Source: Artemisia argyi (lineage: Eukaryota; Streptophyta; Magnoliopsida; Asterales; Asteraceae). From it: a DNA stretch of 64,000 nt. Made by a program: the position numbers and the translations under genes. Positions 1 to 10,743 of the stretch are shown one piece after another (positions within the stretch are counted from its first letter, which is position 1; each line of letters begins with the position of its first letter). The stretch lies in assembly GCA_030686995.1 (NCBI GenBank), contig CM060692.1, positions 128,479,796 to 128,543,795 of the forward strand, given 5' to 3'. The notes under the pieces were generated by a model. The model was given only the letters and a program-made list of their open reading frames with translations. It searched no databases and had not been told where the DNA came from.

Positions 1-134
1 GGACTTGGGAGTTTCACATCTAGTTTCTTCTTTGGATGTTCACCGGGTGGAAAGTAACCACTCCACCCATCACTTGATGATGATGAAGAGGAAGTGTAGG
101 AGGTTAGGTCGATTATTTCTGGTTTGGAAGACAT
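1..134 (-). CDS. 5' end of an unidentified minus-strand ORF, cut by the window edge
   Basis: An open frame of 44 codons runs leftward from an ATG at 134 to the window edge. It begins MSSKPEIIDLTSYTSSSSSS and continues with a Gly/Pro-rich stretch and a KKK basic patch. The serine run and short acidic start suggest a disordered N-terminus. It lies divergently about 450 bp from the longin-like ORF at 580, so it is probably another ORF inside the same copia element. I do not recognise the product, and with only 44 residues visible no function can be given. Confidence 0.4.
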   Translation of the reverse strand, partial: MSSKPEIIDLTSYTSSSSSSSDGWSGYFPPGEHPKKKLDVKLPS

Positions 135-579
135 GATTTTGGGGAATAATTGGGGTTAATTGAGAAATTAGGGTTTTGATATGAATTGGGGGTAATTGAT
201 ATCTGTAAAAGTGTGATTTGGGGGTTATTAAATAGGCGAAGTCAAGGCTTTATGATAATTAATGCAAGTTGGGTGACACAGTAAAACTCGAGATATTTAC
301 TGAAGATATTTTGACTCTTGAGGTGTTTCTGCTGATTGACTTTGTATCAGCAGATTGACCACCATTTTGTTGAAAGGTTAAATTTCAAATTGGAAGAAGC
401 CGCTTTACACGTCAGATATGGTCAACAATTAGTTCCAATAATTTTGATCATGATTGAGTAACTTCCTTTTATAACCTATTTAGCATATATTCGCCCAAAA
501 CTAACTTATTCCCTCACCAATCAATTTAAACCCATCATTCATTTACATAATTCGTAACCGTTTCTCACAAATCCTTCAA
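135..579. other. Internal spacer of the copia element upstream of the accessory ORF
   Basis: No coding sequence is visible. The last 100 bases before the ATG at 580 are C/A-rich and unstructured and resemble a plant 5' UTR. A 'TTTTATAACC' box near 468 could serve as a TATA element for a separate transcript of the downstream ORF. Confidence 0.35.
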
Positions 580-3500
580 ATGGCAACACTTCAATTCAAG
601 AAAGATCATAACAAAGTTGCTTTTCTGAAAAAGACTAAAGATCATGAACTGTATGATTCTATGGTGGAGTTTCTACAGCATTCAAAGATTCATTATGCTT
701 TAACACATTCTCCAAATGTGATATATGAATCGATGGTGAAGCAATTTTGGGCATCTGCTAGGAAAAGGTCTGACACAGAGATCGTGGCTACTATTGATGG
801 AAATGAGTATATGGTGACTGAAAGTTTGATAAGGACAAAGCTTCATTTGGATGATGAGAATGGTGTTTTTCACTCCAACACTGAAGAGATACTTGCTGGG
901 TTGAGGGAAGCTGGTTATCAAAGTACTGACACTACTAAGTGGCATAAGAATCAGTTCTGTCCCAAGTGGAGGTTTTTGGTACATACACTGCTCCAATGTA
1001 TCAGCAACAAGTCTGGTGGCTGGGATCAATTCTCTACCTAATTGGGTTGTGGTATTGTCTGTCTTTCCAAAGGGTTAACTTATAATTTCTCAAAGTTTAT
1101 TTTTGATAATATGATAGAAAATATTGAGAAGAAAAAGCATAAGTTTTTGATGTACCCTAGGTTTCTACAAATAATTTTAGACATAACCACACAAGATAGA
1201 GTCCATGTTCCCATTAAGAGTCTCAGTTCTAAGTTATTTGCCTCTATGCAAACTAACTATGATGGGGTACATCGCCCTCTGTTAGCTGCTATGTTGCCAC
1301 TTGGCAATAATGATGCAGGTGAGGGTGATGCTACTGGTGATATGCCCTCTCAACATGCTGCTGATGATGGTAATCCATCATCTTCTGGTGTTGCTGCTGA
1401 TGGTAGTCCTTCAGTGGTAAATGATGGAGAGCCATCTACAACTGCTGAAGCATTACATGTTTCTCCTGACCAGCCTCCACCTTCCCCTTTACCTCTCTCA
1501 CCTAGTCATGTTCCATCATCTTCTCAGGTAGCTCCTGATGAGCTTGCTACTGAGGTTGAAGAGACACTTCAGTCTCGTGGTACCCAAGTACCTACACCTC
1601 TTGAGCCTGAGATTATGAGACTACCTACACCTAGTCCTGTAAGAGAGCCATATGATGCAGGCTCTCCCAATGTTGTACATATGTCAGTTTCTCCTGATAG
1701 GTTCAATGAAGTTCCCATGACCACAGAGCAATCTGTTGGTGGAGCTGAGGACCCTGTTACTCTCACCTCTGTACATGATTTGCTTTGCAGGTATATTAAA
1801 AGGACTGATGATCTTCAAAAGGAGCTTGCAGATACCAAATCTTTACTTGGTGGTGAGATTGGGCTGTTGAAAAGAAAGGTTCAGGAGTTGGAAGCACAAC
1901 TTGATCAGCAGAAGAAAAGAAAGATTGTGATTGATGCTAATAAAGTACAAGAGGAGGAAAATTTGGACTCCCTTGAGATCTTGGCTGAAGTTGCTCAACA
2001 GACTCATGCTTCTTCTCCTAAAGTTGCTGAAGTTTCAAAACTTAAGAAGCCAATTCAGTTCAGCAGAAGAAGTAGAAGACAGTATTTGGCAAAGAAAACT
2101 GCTGAATCTTCTAAGGTGTCTAGTGGTGATGAGATTCTTATGACAGATGCTGGTGATACTCTTCAGGAGAATGAACCAACTAGTGATATTGCTACTGAAA
2201 AGACTACTGATGGGGTTCATGCATCAGTAGATACATTCTTTGTTGCTGGTAAAGAGTATATGGAGTCACATACCACTGATCCATCTGTTCCTAAGCAAGT
2301 CTCTTATGAAGACACCACTACAACTCTTCGTACTACAGGATCTGCTGATACTCTACTTGATTCCGATTTTCAAGATTTAACTGTTGATCCTTTGGAAGAG
2401 TTAGTCATTCCTACTGATGATTCTGCTGATGTTAATGAAGTGAGTGCTACTGATCTTATCTCAGAAGAAGAAAGACTTGATCAAGAAAGACTTTTGAAAG
2501 AATGGGAAGATCACAAGAAAAGCACAGAATTGGCAAAGCAAGAGCAAGCTAAATATGACAAAGAGTTTCAATATGCTCAAAACAAGTATATTTCTACTCT
2601 GCCTCTTGAAAGACAGAGAGAATTGGATGCTGCTATTCCAAATTTTGATGAATCAGACTGGCAGCATATTGGAGAACAAGTAATTTCTACTCTTGGTTTG
2701 GCTACAGATATTCTTGGACAGGATGTGAGTAAAGATGATTGGGCTTCTGAAATAATTAAGCTTATGAAACAAAGGAAGAAAGAAACTGATGAACAAATTG
2801 CCAAAGCAAAAAGGGATAAACCAATAACTCAAGCACAACAAAGGGATTTTATGAGAACTTATGTGAAAAGTCAAAGCAGTGCACTATATAATAATGCTTG
2901 GACTAGGAAACAAGTTTGGGCTCTTTCAGATGAACAATTGGTTCTTCGGTATAACATAATCAAGTCTAGATGTGAAAAAGATGGACTAAGTGCTCCTAAG
3001 CTTGTTCCTAATCTCATTGCTGCTTATGCAGAACCACATTCTAAGAAAGTTAAACTTGATGCTGGTTCTACTATGGATATGGGTGTTCCTGATGTTGATC
3101 AAGTACCTCTACCTGATACTTCTGCTGGTGTGACAACTGTTGCTACTTCATCTGTTGTTGATAAAGGAAAAGCCAAAGTTGTAGCAGAAGATCTTCCTTC
3201 TAGAAAGAGAACAAGAAGACAAATGGAGGAGGAGAGATTGGGTGAAGAGGCTGCAAAGAAGTTAGATGATGATCAAAAAGCTGAAATGGCAAGATTTCAT
3301 GAGCTGAAAGAGAGAGAAGTAGAGCTTGCAGCTGTTAGGGCTAAACTGATCAGGAAGGCAATGGATGAACAATATTAATATGTTGCACTTGCTTCTACTC
3401 AGGATTCTACTGATGTTCACTTTGATATTCCATCAGTGGAAACTAATGCTTCAGAAGATGTATCTGCTGAGGATGTAGCTCCTGAGGAACCTTCTTCACC

Positions 3501-3909
3501 ACATGATGCTATTTACATTCCTGGAAGAAGGGCCAAGAGAATGGCAAGAGTGAGGCCTTCACATTCAGCACACAGAGTAGTAGATGTTAATGCTCCTGAT
3601 GCTTCTTTCATCAAAGAAGGATCCCCTGATGATTGGCCAGAGGGTACTAGAGATGTTTTGGTTCATTGGGAATTGTCTAAGAATGGCCAGATCAATACCA
3701 TATATAGACTTGATAAAAATTCTCTGTCATTCACATTTCTACAAGAAATTCTACATTTTGTGGATCATCAGGACTTGGTCACTCTAAATGAGTTGGTCAG
3801 GGTAGCCAGAAATGCTAGATTGTTTTTATCAAGTCTATATATGGTATTGATCTTGAACAATTTAACCAGAGATTCAGCAAACAATCTAGCATTCCCAACT
3901 GGATCCTGA
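580..3909 (+). pseudogene. Copia accessory (longin-like / env-position) ORF with two in-frame stops
   Basis: One reading frame runs from ATG 580 to the TGA ending at 3909 and is broken only by TAA codons at 1039-1041 and 3376-3378. All three pieces (153, 778 and about 176 codons) share the frame, so this was one protein of about 1,110 residues. The N-terminal part carries the motifs KQFWASA, FCPKWRFLVHT and GGWDQF, continuing after the first stop with KFLMYPRFLQIIL. This block is commonly labelled 'synaptobrevin, longin-like domain' in Asteraceae gene sets. A Pro/Ser-rich linker follows, then Lys/Glu/Gln-rich coiled-coil stretches and a basic motif RKRTRRQMEEER. It lies upstream of the 3' LTR, the position of env-like ORFs in Sireviruses. 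Its function is unknown; a vesicle-trafficking role should not be inferred from the label. Confidence 0.75.
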
Positions 3910-4012
3910 TCTTGAACAATTTAACTAGAAATTCTACATCTTGTGGATCAGGGTAGCCAGAGCCCCCTCGAAACATGGTATTTTGTATTTCTGTTTGTTT
4001 ATTTTCTTTCTT

Positions 4013-4050
<38 letters not shown>

Positions 4051-4839
4051 AGATTTGTATAGTAATTTGTGTGTTGTATGCAGGTTTTGGTGTTGGTTAT
4101 TCACCATACCTTATCGGGTTATCAACTTACCATAATGTTGACTATTCCATCAAAAAGTTGACGAGTCCAAAGGGTACAGCTTTGGTAAAGACATGTCAAA
4201 TCTGTTGATAGCTGTACTAGTTTGCTAAAAACTATTGGGTACTCAACTCACCCATGCTTAACAGCTGAGAGTTGGATGGTTGTCAACTGACCATGGATTT
4301 TTCCTTTATGGATTCCCAATAATTGGCTAGCCCACAAGTGTATGGCTTGTGGTAAAGGCAGTGGAAAACCATATTTGGTATTCAATTTACCAAGGTGATT
4401 AAATCAACCAAATAATTGACTAGTCCTGAGCAAACGGCTACAGGTAAAGACAACTCAAATCCGTTTATAGATGATGATTTGCTAAAAATCATATGGTCAT
4501 CAGTGTACCATAGTTTTTGAACTTAAACATTTGGCTACTCCAGTAGTGATGGCTATTGGTAAAGAGACATTAAATCCATTATTTTCAATGATTCACCTCT
4601 CACAGGAGTTAACACACCTGGATGTGATGAGAATAGTAAGAAACTAATCTGTTTTGATGTACCTTTGGTCATTTGTTGCTGCAAAGAATGGAGTTTTCAA
4701 GTTTGTGCTGATCATAGAGATCCTGCTGATGAAGATTCTTTGCTGCTTATGTTCGACTTCAATCCTCTTGGTTTGTAACTTTAAAGATCTATCAAGAATC
4801 TTGAACTTAACCATGTCAAATTCAAGATTAGGGGAGGAT
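3910..4839. repeat. Degenerate tandem repeats, poly(A) tract and polypurine tract before the 3' LTR
   Basis: A 33-base A run lies at 4017-4049. Diverged units of the form TTGRCTAGYCC followed some 20-30 bases later by GGTAAAGACA and TCAAATCC start near 4158, 4323, 4417 and 4531. The tract ends with the purine-rich sequence ATTAGGGGAGGAT (about 4827-4839), the plus-strand primer of the element. No ORF in this stretch looks real. Confidence 0.65.
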
Positions 4840-5385
4840 TGTTGGGAATTCTGCTAAATAAGAATTCTGCTGACGATTACTGCAGAAGGATACTGCTGAA
4901 GAGCTGGTTCTTGCTGAAGCAGTGTATCTGCTGAAGACTAGTTTCAGCATAATTAGTTTCTGCGGAAATAGATATTCCGTATATTATGTAATATAGTTAT
5001 GATATGCATGAGTTTATTTAGGAAGTGATAATGCATATCTTTTGAAGTTTTTAGAAGATACGTTTCTTGTGAAACGGTTTAGGGTTCCTTGTGTATAAAA
5101 GGAATACACGATTATGTATTGAGGACACGTTTTTAGAAAACACTTTCGGTATTATTAAAAGATCCATAGAGGATCAAGTATTCTTAGTATTCAGAAAACA
5201 CTTTCGGTATTATTAAAAGATCCATAGAGGATCAAGTATTCTTAGTATTCAGTTGTTTATACTTGTGTTTGTTTCCGCTTTAGAATACAAGTTTCAGAGA
5301 TTTTCTTTTAGTATGTTAGTGATTACATTAACATAACTAACGATCCACGAGTGCTCAAAGATCTATCAAGGTCTTAGGTTCAACA
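4840..5385 (+). repeat. 3' LTR of the plus-strand copia element
   Basis: The 546 bp unit starts TGTTGGGAATTC immediately after a polypurine tract and ends GGTTCAACA, giving the TGTTG/CAACA inverted termini typical of copia LTRs. A TATA box (TATAAAA) lies at 5094-5100. A perfect 58 bp tandem duplication occupies 5135-5192 and 5193-5250, downstream of the TATA box. The right boundary is confirmed because interrupted gag coding sequence resumes exactly after it. Confidence 0.85.
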
Positions 5386-5786
5386 CTGAGGTAGAACTTA
5401 GTTAAGGCTTTCCAATTGCTCCACATGACTCTTCATCTTTAACACATACAAGCTCACGGATTGTCCTTCAGTTTGTTTGCAGGAATGAAAGTTTTGAAGA
5501 AGATCAAACAATTCAATTCATGCAGCTTTCTCAAACATGGACTTAAGCTCATTCAGCATGTCATAAGGAGTGTGAATTTCAAACTGTTTTTGAAGTTCAG
5601 GAGTCACACTACCAAGCATCAAACATGCTACATCATTATGACTATCATATTAAGCATTTTAAGCTGCTAGTTCTTCGTTAGAAGCACTAATTTGACGAAA
5701 CTAATCATTGAGTTTGGTCCAGTAAGTTTCTCTCTTTCGAGCATCGACTTGAAAGCTGAAAATTTCGGGTTTTGTACAGGATTCAT
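5386..5786 (-). pseudogene. Copia gag (UBN2-type) remnant, minus strand
   Basis: Read on the minus strand from an ATG at 5786, the sequence gives MNPVQNPKFSAFKSM, then after frame changes HNDVACLMLGSVTPELQKQF and SYVLKMKS-like residues (seen as SLYVLKMKSHVEQLESL), ending at VLPQ. These are the conserved blocks of copia Gag. Several stops and frameshifts are present, so it is dead. The frame is cut at VLPQ exactly where the plus-strand LTR begins (5385/5386). The rest of this element continues to the left of the inserted one, outside the window. Confidence 0.8.
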
Positions 5787-7599
5787 CTGCAAAACAGATT
5801 TGAAGTTCAAAAATTAGTATTTTCAATAATTATTCCTTAACAGAATTTAAATGCCCATGTTTAAAAAACAATTAAATTCTTTAAGGCTAGGACCCTAATT
5901 GACATACCACCATCACACCAGTTGATCTGCTAGCAATGATGTATTCAAAAAGGTAAGTGTCGTACAATAATTGCCAATCTTTGTGCAATTCCTAGATCAT
6001 TATGGGACTTACTAATGGCATTATGGATAATCACTTAGTGTCATGTAAGCATGTTTCATCCCATCTTATGCTTCAAGTTCAAGAATGTCACCATTGTCTC
6101 ACGATGAGTGAATTGCTTAACTTGGTTAAGTCATCCAATAAAGAACGGTAGATAGTCCACCATCATCTCATGATGAGTGATGGTTGCAATTCACCTACGT
6201 CTCACGAAGAGCAAAAAGCAATTACAATTGTTCTTACAATTGGATAGCATAGACTTAAATTTTACAAAGGGTATAGTTGACACATAACTATTATATCAAA
6301 TATGTACGAAGAAGCATGCATACAACTTCGTATCATAAATTTTAATAAAAAAAACTTTACTCAATTAAGTTCCTTTATTATGGTGTAAGTCATTTAAATT
6401 AATATGCAAATCTTGTGAATATAAAGATAATGACAAAACAACTTAAAAACGATTCAACGTGTTTTCAAAGTTAAAGTAATATACTTTTTATCGCGGTATT
6501 GGTAAACTAATTAAAGAAAGACAAACCACTATATCGTAATACTACATGAATCATAAAGACCCAAGTTCTTTTGATAATTCCCACATATGACTAAGCATGT
6601 AGTGGGGCGTGGAACCATTACAGCCAATCAACCTCAAGACTAGTTTAAAACAACCATTCACTTAAAAAGCCGTTGGTTGATTGTAAAGCTAATTCATCGA
6701 CAAAAAGTATGAAACATATTACAAACTATTAATTTTGCTAGTCTCTTTTTGGAGCAAATTATCGTGCACAACGAATCACTATCGACGTATAAGACTTTGC
6801 AAGATTATAGTTTATAATAAATCTTTGTTTCATAGGTTTTAATCATGTTTATTTGTATTTCTTCAAAAACCCTTTGCTTTTAACACGAGTAATACTACAT
6901 AGAAAGCAAATAATAAACAACAACTAAACAACTAAAACAAATATAACAATTATCAATTCAACTAAGCATTAATAAATATGCAAAATTTAACAATTAACAA
7001 TTAACAATTAATATATATCTCAAAAAGGCTCCCATTGGTTTTCGAGCAAGATACCACCGGATCACATACACTGATAAAAGCGGTAGCGTAAGCCTCATAA
7101 AAACATATACTCCGTATTAATACATACTAGTTGATTATACTCTATATTAACACATATTAGTGGATTATAATAACTAAAGGTGTAATCTTCCCCCAACCTA
7201 AGAACTAATTATGTATTTAAAGAAAACCGGGTGTCATACAAACTGTATTAAATAATCTTTAAATTAAATCAACTAGTTTTGCATATCAACTCTCTTTAAC
7301 AATTTAACCAAGAATACACGTATATCAAGTATCAAGATTCAAGATTCGTGATGAAAACATGAACGTTCATTAACAATTAATCATGGCTACAAATAGCGCC
7401 ATACTAAATATATCATACATTAAAATCCTTATAAAATTACATGCAACCTAAGATTACATCTACTTAATTTTATAACCCTAAAGTACGAATCTTTTTACAT
7501 TAAAAATCGCCCAACAAGGTTATAAAAATTCAAGAATGACTAAGAATTCTAAATTCAGCCAACTTTATTTTCTATGTAATTACAATTATTATACTTACC
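5787..7599 (-). other. Decayed leader of the minus-strand copia element
   Basis: This AT-rich stretch has no supportable coding sequence. It contains repeated 'TCTCAYGATGAGTGA' motifs near 6097-6190 and a 'GAGCAAGATACCA' sequence at about 7046-7058 that looks like a degenerate tRNA primer-site complement. At 1.8 kb it is long for a copia leader and may hide further old insertions. Confidence 0.4.
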
Positions 7600-8947
7600 C
7601 TCGTGATGCTACTGTTGGAATATTTACTATAAACACATTTATATTAAATCATAAATCACGAGTATGCAACGGAAGACACCTAAGATCAAGTATAATACAT
7701 AGTAATTAACATAGATCAAGAGTTTGTACCTTTTAGCAAGCTATCACAACCTTGAATATACTTGTGTGTGTGTGTAAATCTTTCACATGCAACCAAGGTT
7801 GTCAGGATCGCGATCCTGACCGTAGGATCGTACGATCCTACATATAAAAAACGAGCAGGATCGTAGTAGGATCTTAGTTCTATCAGGATCGGTATAGGAT
7901 CGTAGGATCGCACGCAGGATCGTAGGATCGTAAACGATCCGATCCTACTACAGGCCCATGTTTTTATCTCGAGGGGATCAAGATCGTTGTAGGATCGTAG
8001 GATCGCACACAGGATCGTGGGATCGTGAACGATCCGATCCTACTAGAAGCTCATGTTTCTTATTGTTTTTTCTTTTATCATTCATTTAAATTCATTTATC
8101 ATATAAAATATTCTATAAATGTATAAAACTACAACTCTTATATAATAATATATACATTTTCATAGGATCTTACGATCCCGATCCGATCCTACGATCCCGA
8201 TCTTATGAAGCCGAAAACGATCCTAGGTAGGATCCCGATCCTGACAACCTTGCATGCAACCACTAAAGAATCAAATAGATTCTCTCCACGTGAATCGTAC
8301 ACAATACGTTTTTAAGCAAACAGTAAACGTATGCTAGTACTAATAAGTGACAAAGCTATTAAATACTTTAACCAACAGACACTTGAAACCCTTTATTATA
8401 GTTGTTGTATAATCGATCCAAAAAACTGTCAAAACCTTTGTGGTTTTCTTTATTCGACAGAATCAAGAAGTAAGAACCAAAAGCAAAGCTTAAAACCCTT
8501 AGATGGGTTTGCAGTCGATCTTAGCTAGCAAGAACAAAAGCCAAAACCTTTCTGTATGTTATTGATTGATCGAACAGGAACAAGGAAAAGAAAACAGGAA
8601 ACAGGTTTCGGTTCTTTGGTTTATATGAAGTGTTATACGATCACAAAGCTAGTCTATATTTTTGGACTAGACTTTCTTGATTTCCATGTCTAGGAATTCC
8701 AAACCACCTAGGACATGACTACAATCGGTAGTATGCCAAAAGGTAGCAAACCAAACTTTATTTTCCATGTTCTGCTTCTAGGTCATTTATCTTTTGTCCA
8801 ATGATTATTTAGTTTAAGTAACTTTTAGTTAAACATTTATTAATAGCTTTTAACTATCTAGTTACCATTTTTTGTATAAACGTTTGTGTCCTCATAGGCT
8901 CATGCGTATCTAGACATACGGGGTTTGAGCTTGTTCATATCCCAACA
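7600..8947 (-). repeat. 5' LTR (7613-8947) and primer-binding-site remnant of the minus-strand copia element
   Basis: On the plus strand the unit begins TGTTGGAATATT at 7613 and ends CCCAACA at 8947, with TGTTG/CAACA termini. Immediately left of it, CTCGTGATGCTAC (7600-7612) is a close match to the complement of the usual initiator-tRNA-Met primer site (CTCTGATACCAC). That places this LTR upstream of the minus-strand gag at 5786. A 459 bp MITE plus its 8 bp TSD accounts for about a third of the 1,335 bp. Right-flank TSD cannot be tested because the other end of this element is outside the window. Confidence 0.6.
7794..8252. mobile_element. hAT-like MITE 1 built of GGATCG iterations
   Basis: Terminal inverted repeats CAAGGTTGTCAGGATCG and CGATCCTGACAACCTTG are flanked by perfect 8 bp target-site duplications CATGCAAC at 7786-7793 and 8253-8260. 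An 8 bp TSD and CA(A/G)GG-type ends are hAT superfamily features. The interior is dominated by GGATCGTAGGATCG-type short repeats in both orientations, making it strongly self-complementary. It has no coding capacity. Confidence 0.85.
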
Positions 8948-9050
8948 TATTCAACCATCAACAATTTTAAGTTGTTACGACAACTTCCTGAAAAAGAAGA
9001 GCTTTACCTGGTTTTATGTAAATTTTTCATGGTTTTAATAAAGCGATGGT

Positions 9051-9107
<57 letters not shown>

Positions 9108-9173
9108 ATTTTTTATTGATGCATAAAGAAAGGTACAGATTGAAAGAAAAATAAAATTAACTGTAATTAATAA
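8948..9173. repeat. BAHD 3' flank with (TAA)n microsatellite
   Basis: A trinucleotide run (ATA/TAA) covers about 9051-9107. On the minus strand an AATAAA polyadenylation signal (9112-9117) lies about 60 bases downstream of the BAHD stop codon, so the microsatellite is at or just beyond that gene's 3' end. Confidence 0.7.
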
Positions 9174-10526
9174 TTAATGGCAAAATGAAAGCATATCCTT
9201 ATCGTTCTCAAATATCTTCATGTCTTCTTTTTCCAAAATCGCCAGTGCTTCAATACCATCACCATCTGCAGTATCCATCAGCAAAAAACCGATCCTGTCT
9301 GCTGATCTAAGGGCAAGCGTTGTACCCGTGGGCTTTCCCCATCCAAAGTCCATTTTGTCGTAAGGAAAACCACATAAACTCGAACACCAGTATGATCTAT
9401 TGATAACATCCTCTAAGTTTTCATTTGCTAATAATTTGGACTGCAATACTTTCATATTATCAGCTGCCTGCTGCAGACTTTGGATTCCTTCAAGTTGCAG
9501 CTTCTTTTTCTTTATCCCAGAAACCAGCATACTTAAGGAAACGTCACTTGAAACCCTCGTTGGTACCATCATAATTGACACAAAATTTCCCATTGTAGTT
9601 TGAGGGAGCTTTTGGACAAGCTTTTTGCGTATATCCACGGGCATAAATAAATAAGATGGCTTAAAGCAACCAGACTTTTTGGTGGCGGCTGCCACTGCGC
9701 TTTTGTAAAGTAGAGATGTTAATACTTCGACCCGTGTTGGATTTTTTATAGGTTGTGTAGATCCAGCTGCTGCCAAGGCAATGACCTCGTTTTTAAGGGC
9801 AGTTAATTTTGAGTTAGGGAACACGAACTTCTTCGTGACACGATTTGCATACCCTTTATTAATAACATGCGCATCTGGCAGAGTAGAAGTGGGAAATGGG
9901 GAAGAAAGTATATGAGGGTTAAGGGGTTGTACTTCTTTGTGGTCTGTCGTGCCATAACGGGCCACGGAAGCCCAATGACTAATGAAGGAGCCTATTGTAC
10001 AGCCATCACCGATGAGGTGTGACAAAGAAATTGCCAACCCAATTCCACCACAAGCAAAGTGATTTAGTTGAACCCCAATAAGATTTGTACTATGAGGAGA
10101 GTTGTGGCAAACTAGATCATCCGGAAAAAGTTGGTCTAGACTTTCATCATGTTCACTTAGATGTTGAAAAGTGTCTAGTTGGTGTTCATTTCTGGCTTCA
10201 ACAAATACAACTCCCTCGTCGTTGCAGTTAACATAAGGTGTTTTGGGTGTGGGTAACCTTCCAGAAAATGGATAGTACTGTTTGAGGCTATGCGACAACG
10301 ATTCTTTCAGCACCCGGGCTTTGTCGTGGGCAGATAAACTGCCATTGCCATTGTTTGGGTACAAAAGAACCATTGGCATAAATGCTTGTTGGGCGAGTTG
10401 ATCAATCGGGGAAAGATTGTAAGGGTTAAGATGAGAAGGGGTTGAAGAGGAAGGCTTAATTATTTCTCGAGAAATGATGGTGTGAAGTTGCCTTCTTCCA
10501 AATAGTAGGAGCTTCTCTACCAACAT
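9174..10526 (-). CDS. BAHD acyltransferase A (vinorine synthase-like)
   Basis: This complete intronless ORF encodes 450 residues, the usual BAHD length (430-460). BAHD enzymes are cytosolic and transfer an acyl group from acyl-CoA to a hydroxyl or amine of specialised metabolites. The catalytic HXXXD motif is present as HLIGD (170-174) and the structural DFGWG motif is intact (393-397). The N-terminal IKPSSSTPSHL and LSPIDQL blocks are family-typical, preceded by a slightly extended start (MLVEKLLLFGRRQLH). A minus-strand TATA box (TATAAATA, 10590-10597) lies 64 bases upstream of the ATG and supports this start. It resembles the clade containing vinorine synthase and other alkaloid or alcohol acyltransferases; the acceptor cannot be predicted. 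It is head-to-head with the BAHD gene at 11716. Confidence 0.93.
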   Translation of the reverse strand: MLVEKLLLFGRRQLHTIISREIIKPSSSTPSHLNPYNLSPIDQLAQQAFMPMVLLYPNNGNGSLSAHDKARVLKESLSHSLKQYYPFSGRLPTPKTPYVNCNDEGVVFVEARNEHQLDTFQHLSEHDESLDQLFPDDLVCHNSPHSTNLIGVQLNHFACGGIGLAISLSHLIGDGCTIGSFISHWASVARYGTTDHKEVQPLNPHILSSPFPTSTLPDAHVINKGYANRVTKKFVFPNSKLTALKNEVIALAAAGSTQPIKNPTRVEVLTSLLYKSAVAAATKKSGCFKPSYLFMPVDIRKKLVQKLPQTTMGNFVSIMMVPTRVSSDVSLSMLVSGIKKKKLQLEGIQSLQQAADNMKVLQSKLLANENLEDVINRSYWCSSLCGFPYDKMDFGWGKPTGTTLALRSADRIGFLLMDTADGDGIEALAILEKEDMKIFENDKDMLSFCH

Positions 10527-10589
10527 GGTTTACTTTAATTTGTATTCACCAAGGTTTAGTAGTTGTTTTTTCCTTGTAGCAGCGTATGC

Positions 10590-10597
10590 TATTTATA
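10590..10597 (-). promoter_or_regulatory. TATA box of BAHD gene A
   Basis: TATAAATA on the minus strand, 64 bases upstream of the ATG at 10526. With initiation about 30 bases downstream, the 5' UTR would be about 35 bases. Confidence 0.7.
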
Positions 10598-10707
10598 CCC
10601 TGCATTGTCTTGGACGAATTGGATACCGTATATAATTAACATTCATGACAGATCAGATCTAGCTTAAGATCATTGCGATCCAATTCCCATTTGATCATTA
10701 TTTTATA

Positions 10708-10743
10708 CTAGAACGGTACCCGCGCAATGCGGCGGCGGGTACC
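10708..10743 (-). mobile_element. Helitron-like 3' terminus between the BAHD genes
   Basis: Read on the minus strand, a GC-rich hairpin with 9 bp arms GGTACCCGC / GCGGGTACC (10735-10743 and 10715-10723) is followed after three bases by CTAG (10708-10711) and a host T. A hairpin a few bases before CTRR-T is the 3' signature of plant Helitrons, which leave no TSD. The element would extend to the right from here. I could not find a convincing 5' TC end before 11630. Confidence 0.5.

Larger units (their letters stand above)
1..5385 (+). mobile_element. 3' part of a large Ty1/copia LTR retrotransposon
   Basis: The visible part holds the accessory ORF (580-3909), a degenerate repeat tract, a polypurine tract (4826-4839) and a 3' LTR (4840-5385). 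The 5' LTR, gag and pol must lie left of the window. At its right end the LTR stops inside a minus-strand copia gag sequence, so this element inserted into an older one. The five bases after the LTR are CTGAG; the matching TSD copy would lie outside the window and cannot be checked. An extra ORF between pol and the 3' LTR is the layout of Sirevirus-type copia elements, but without pol this assignment is inference. Confidence 0.75.

Noticed and set aside
1042..3378. Treating the middle open stretch as a separate gene
   Set aside because: It starts right after a TAA without an ATG and continues the same frame and protein family as the piece from 580.
7716..7913. 65-codon minus-strand frame with repeated SYDP residues
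   Set aside because: Produced by GGATCG iterations of hAT MITE 1.
7794..8252. Possible CRISPR-like or satellite array because of regularly spaced GGATCG words
   Set aside because: Eukaryotic context, no constant spacers, and clear TIRs with an 8 bp TSD define a MITE.
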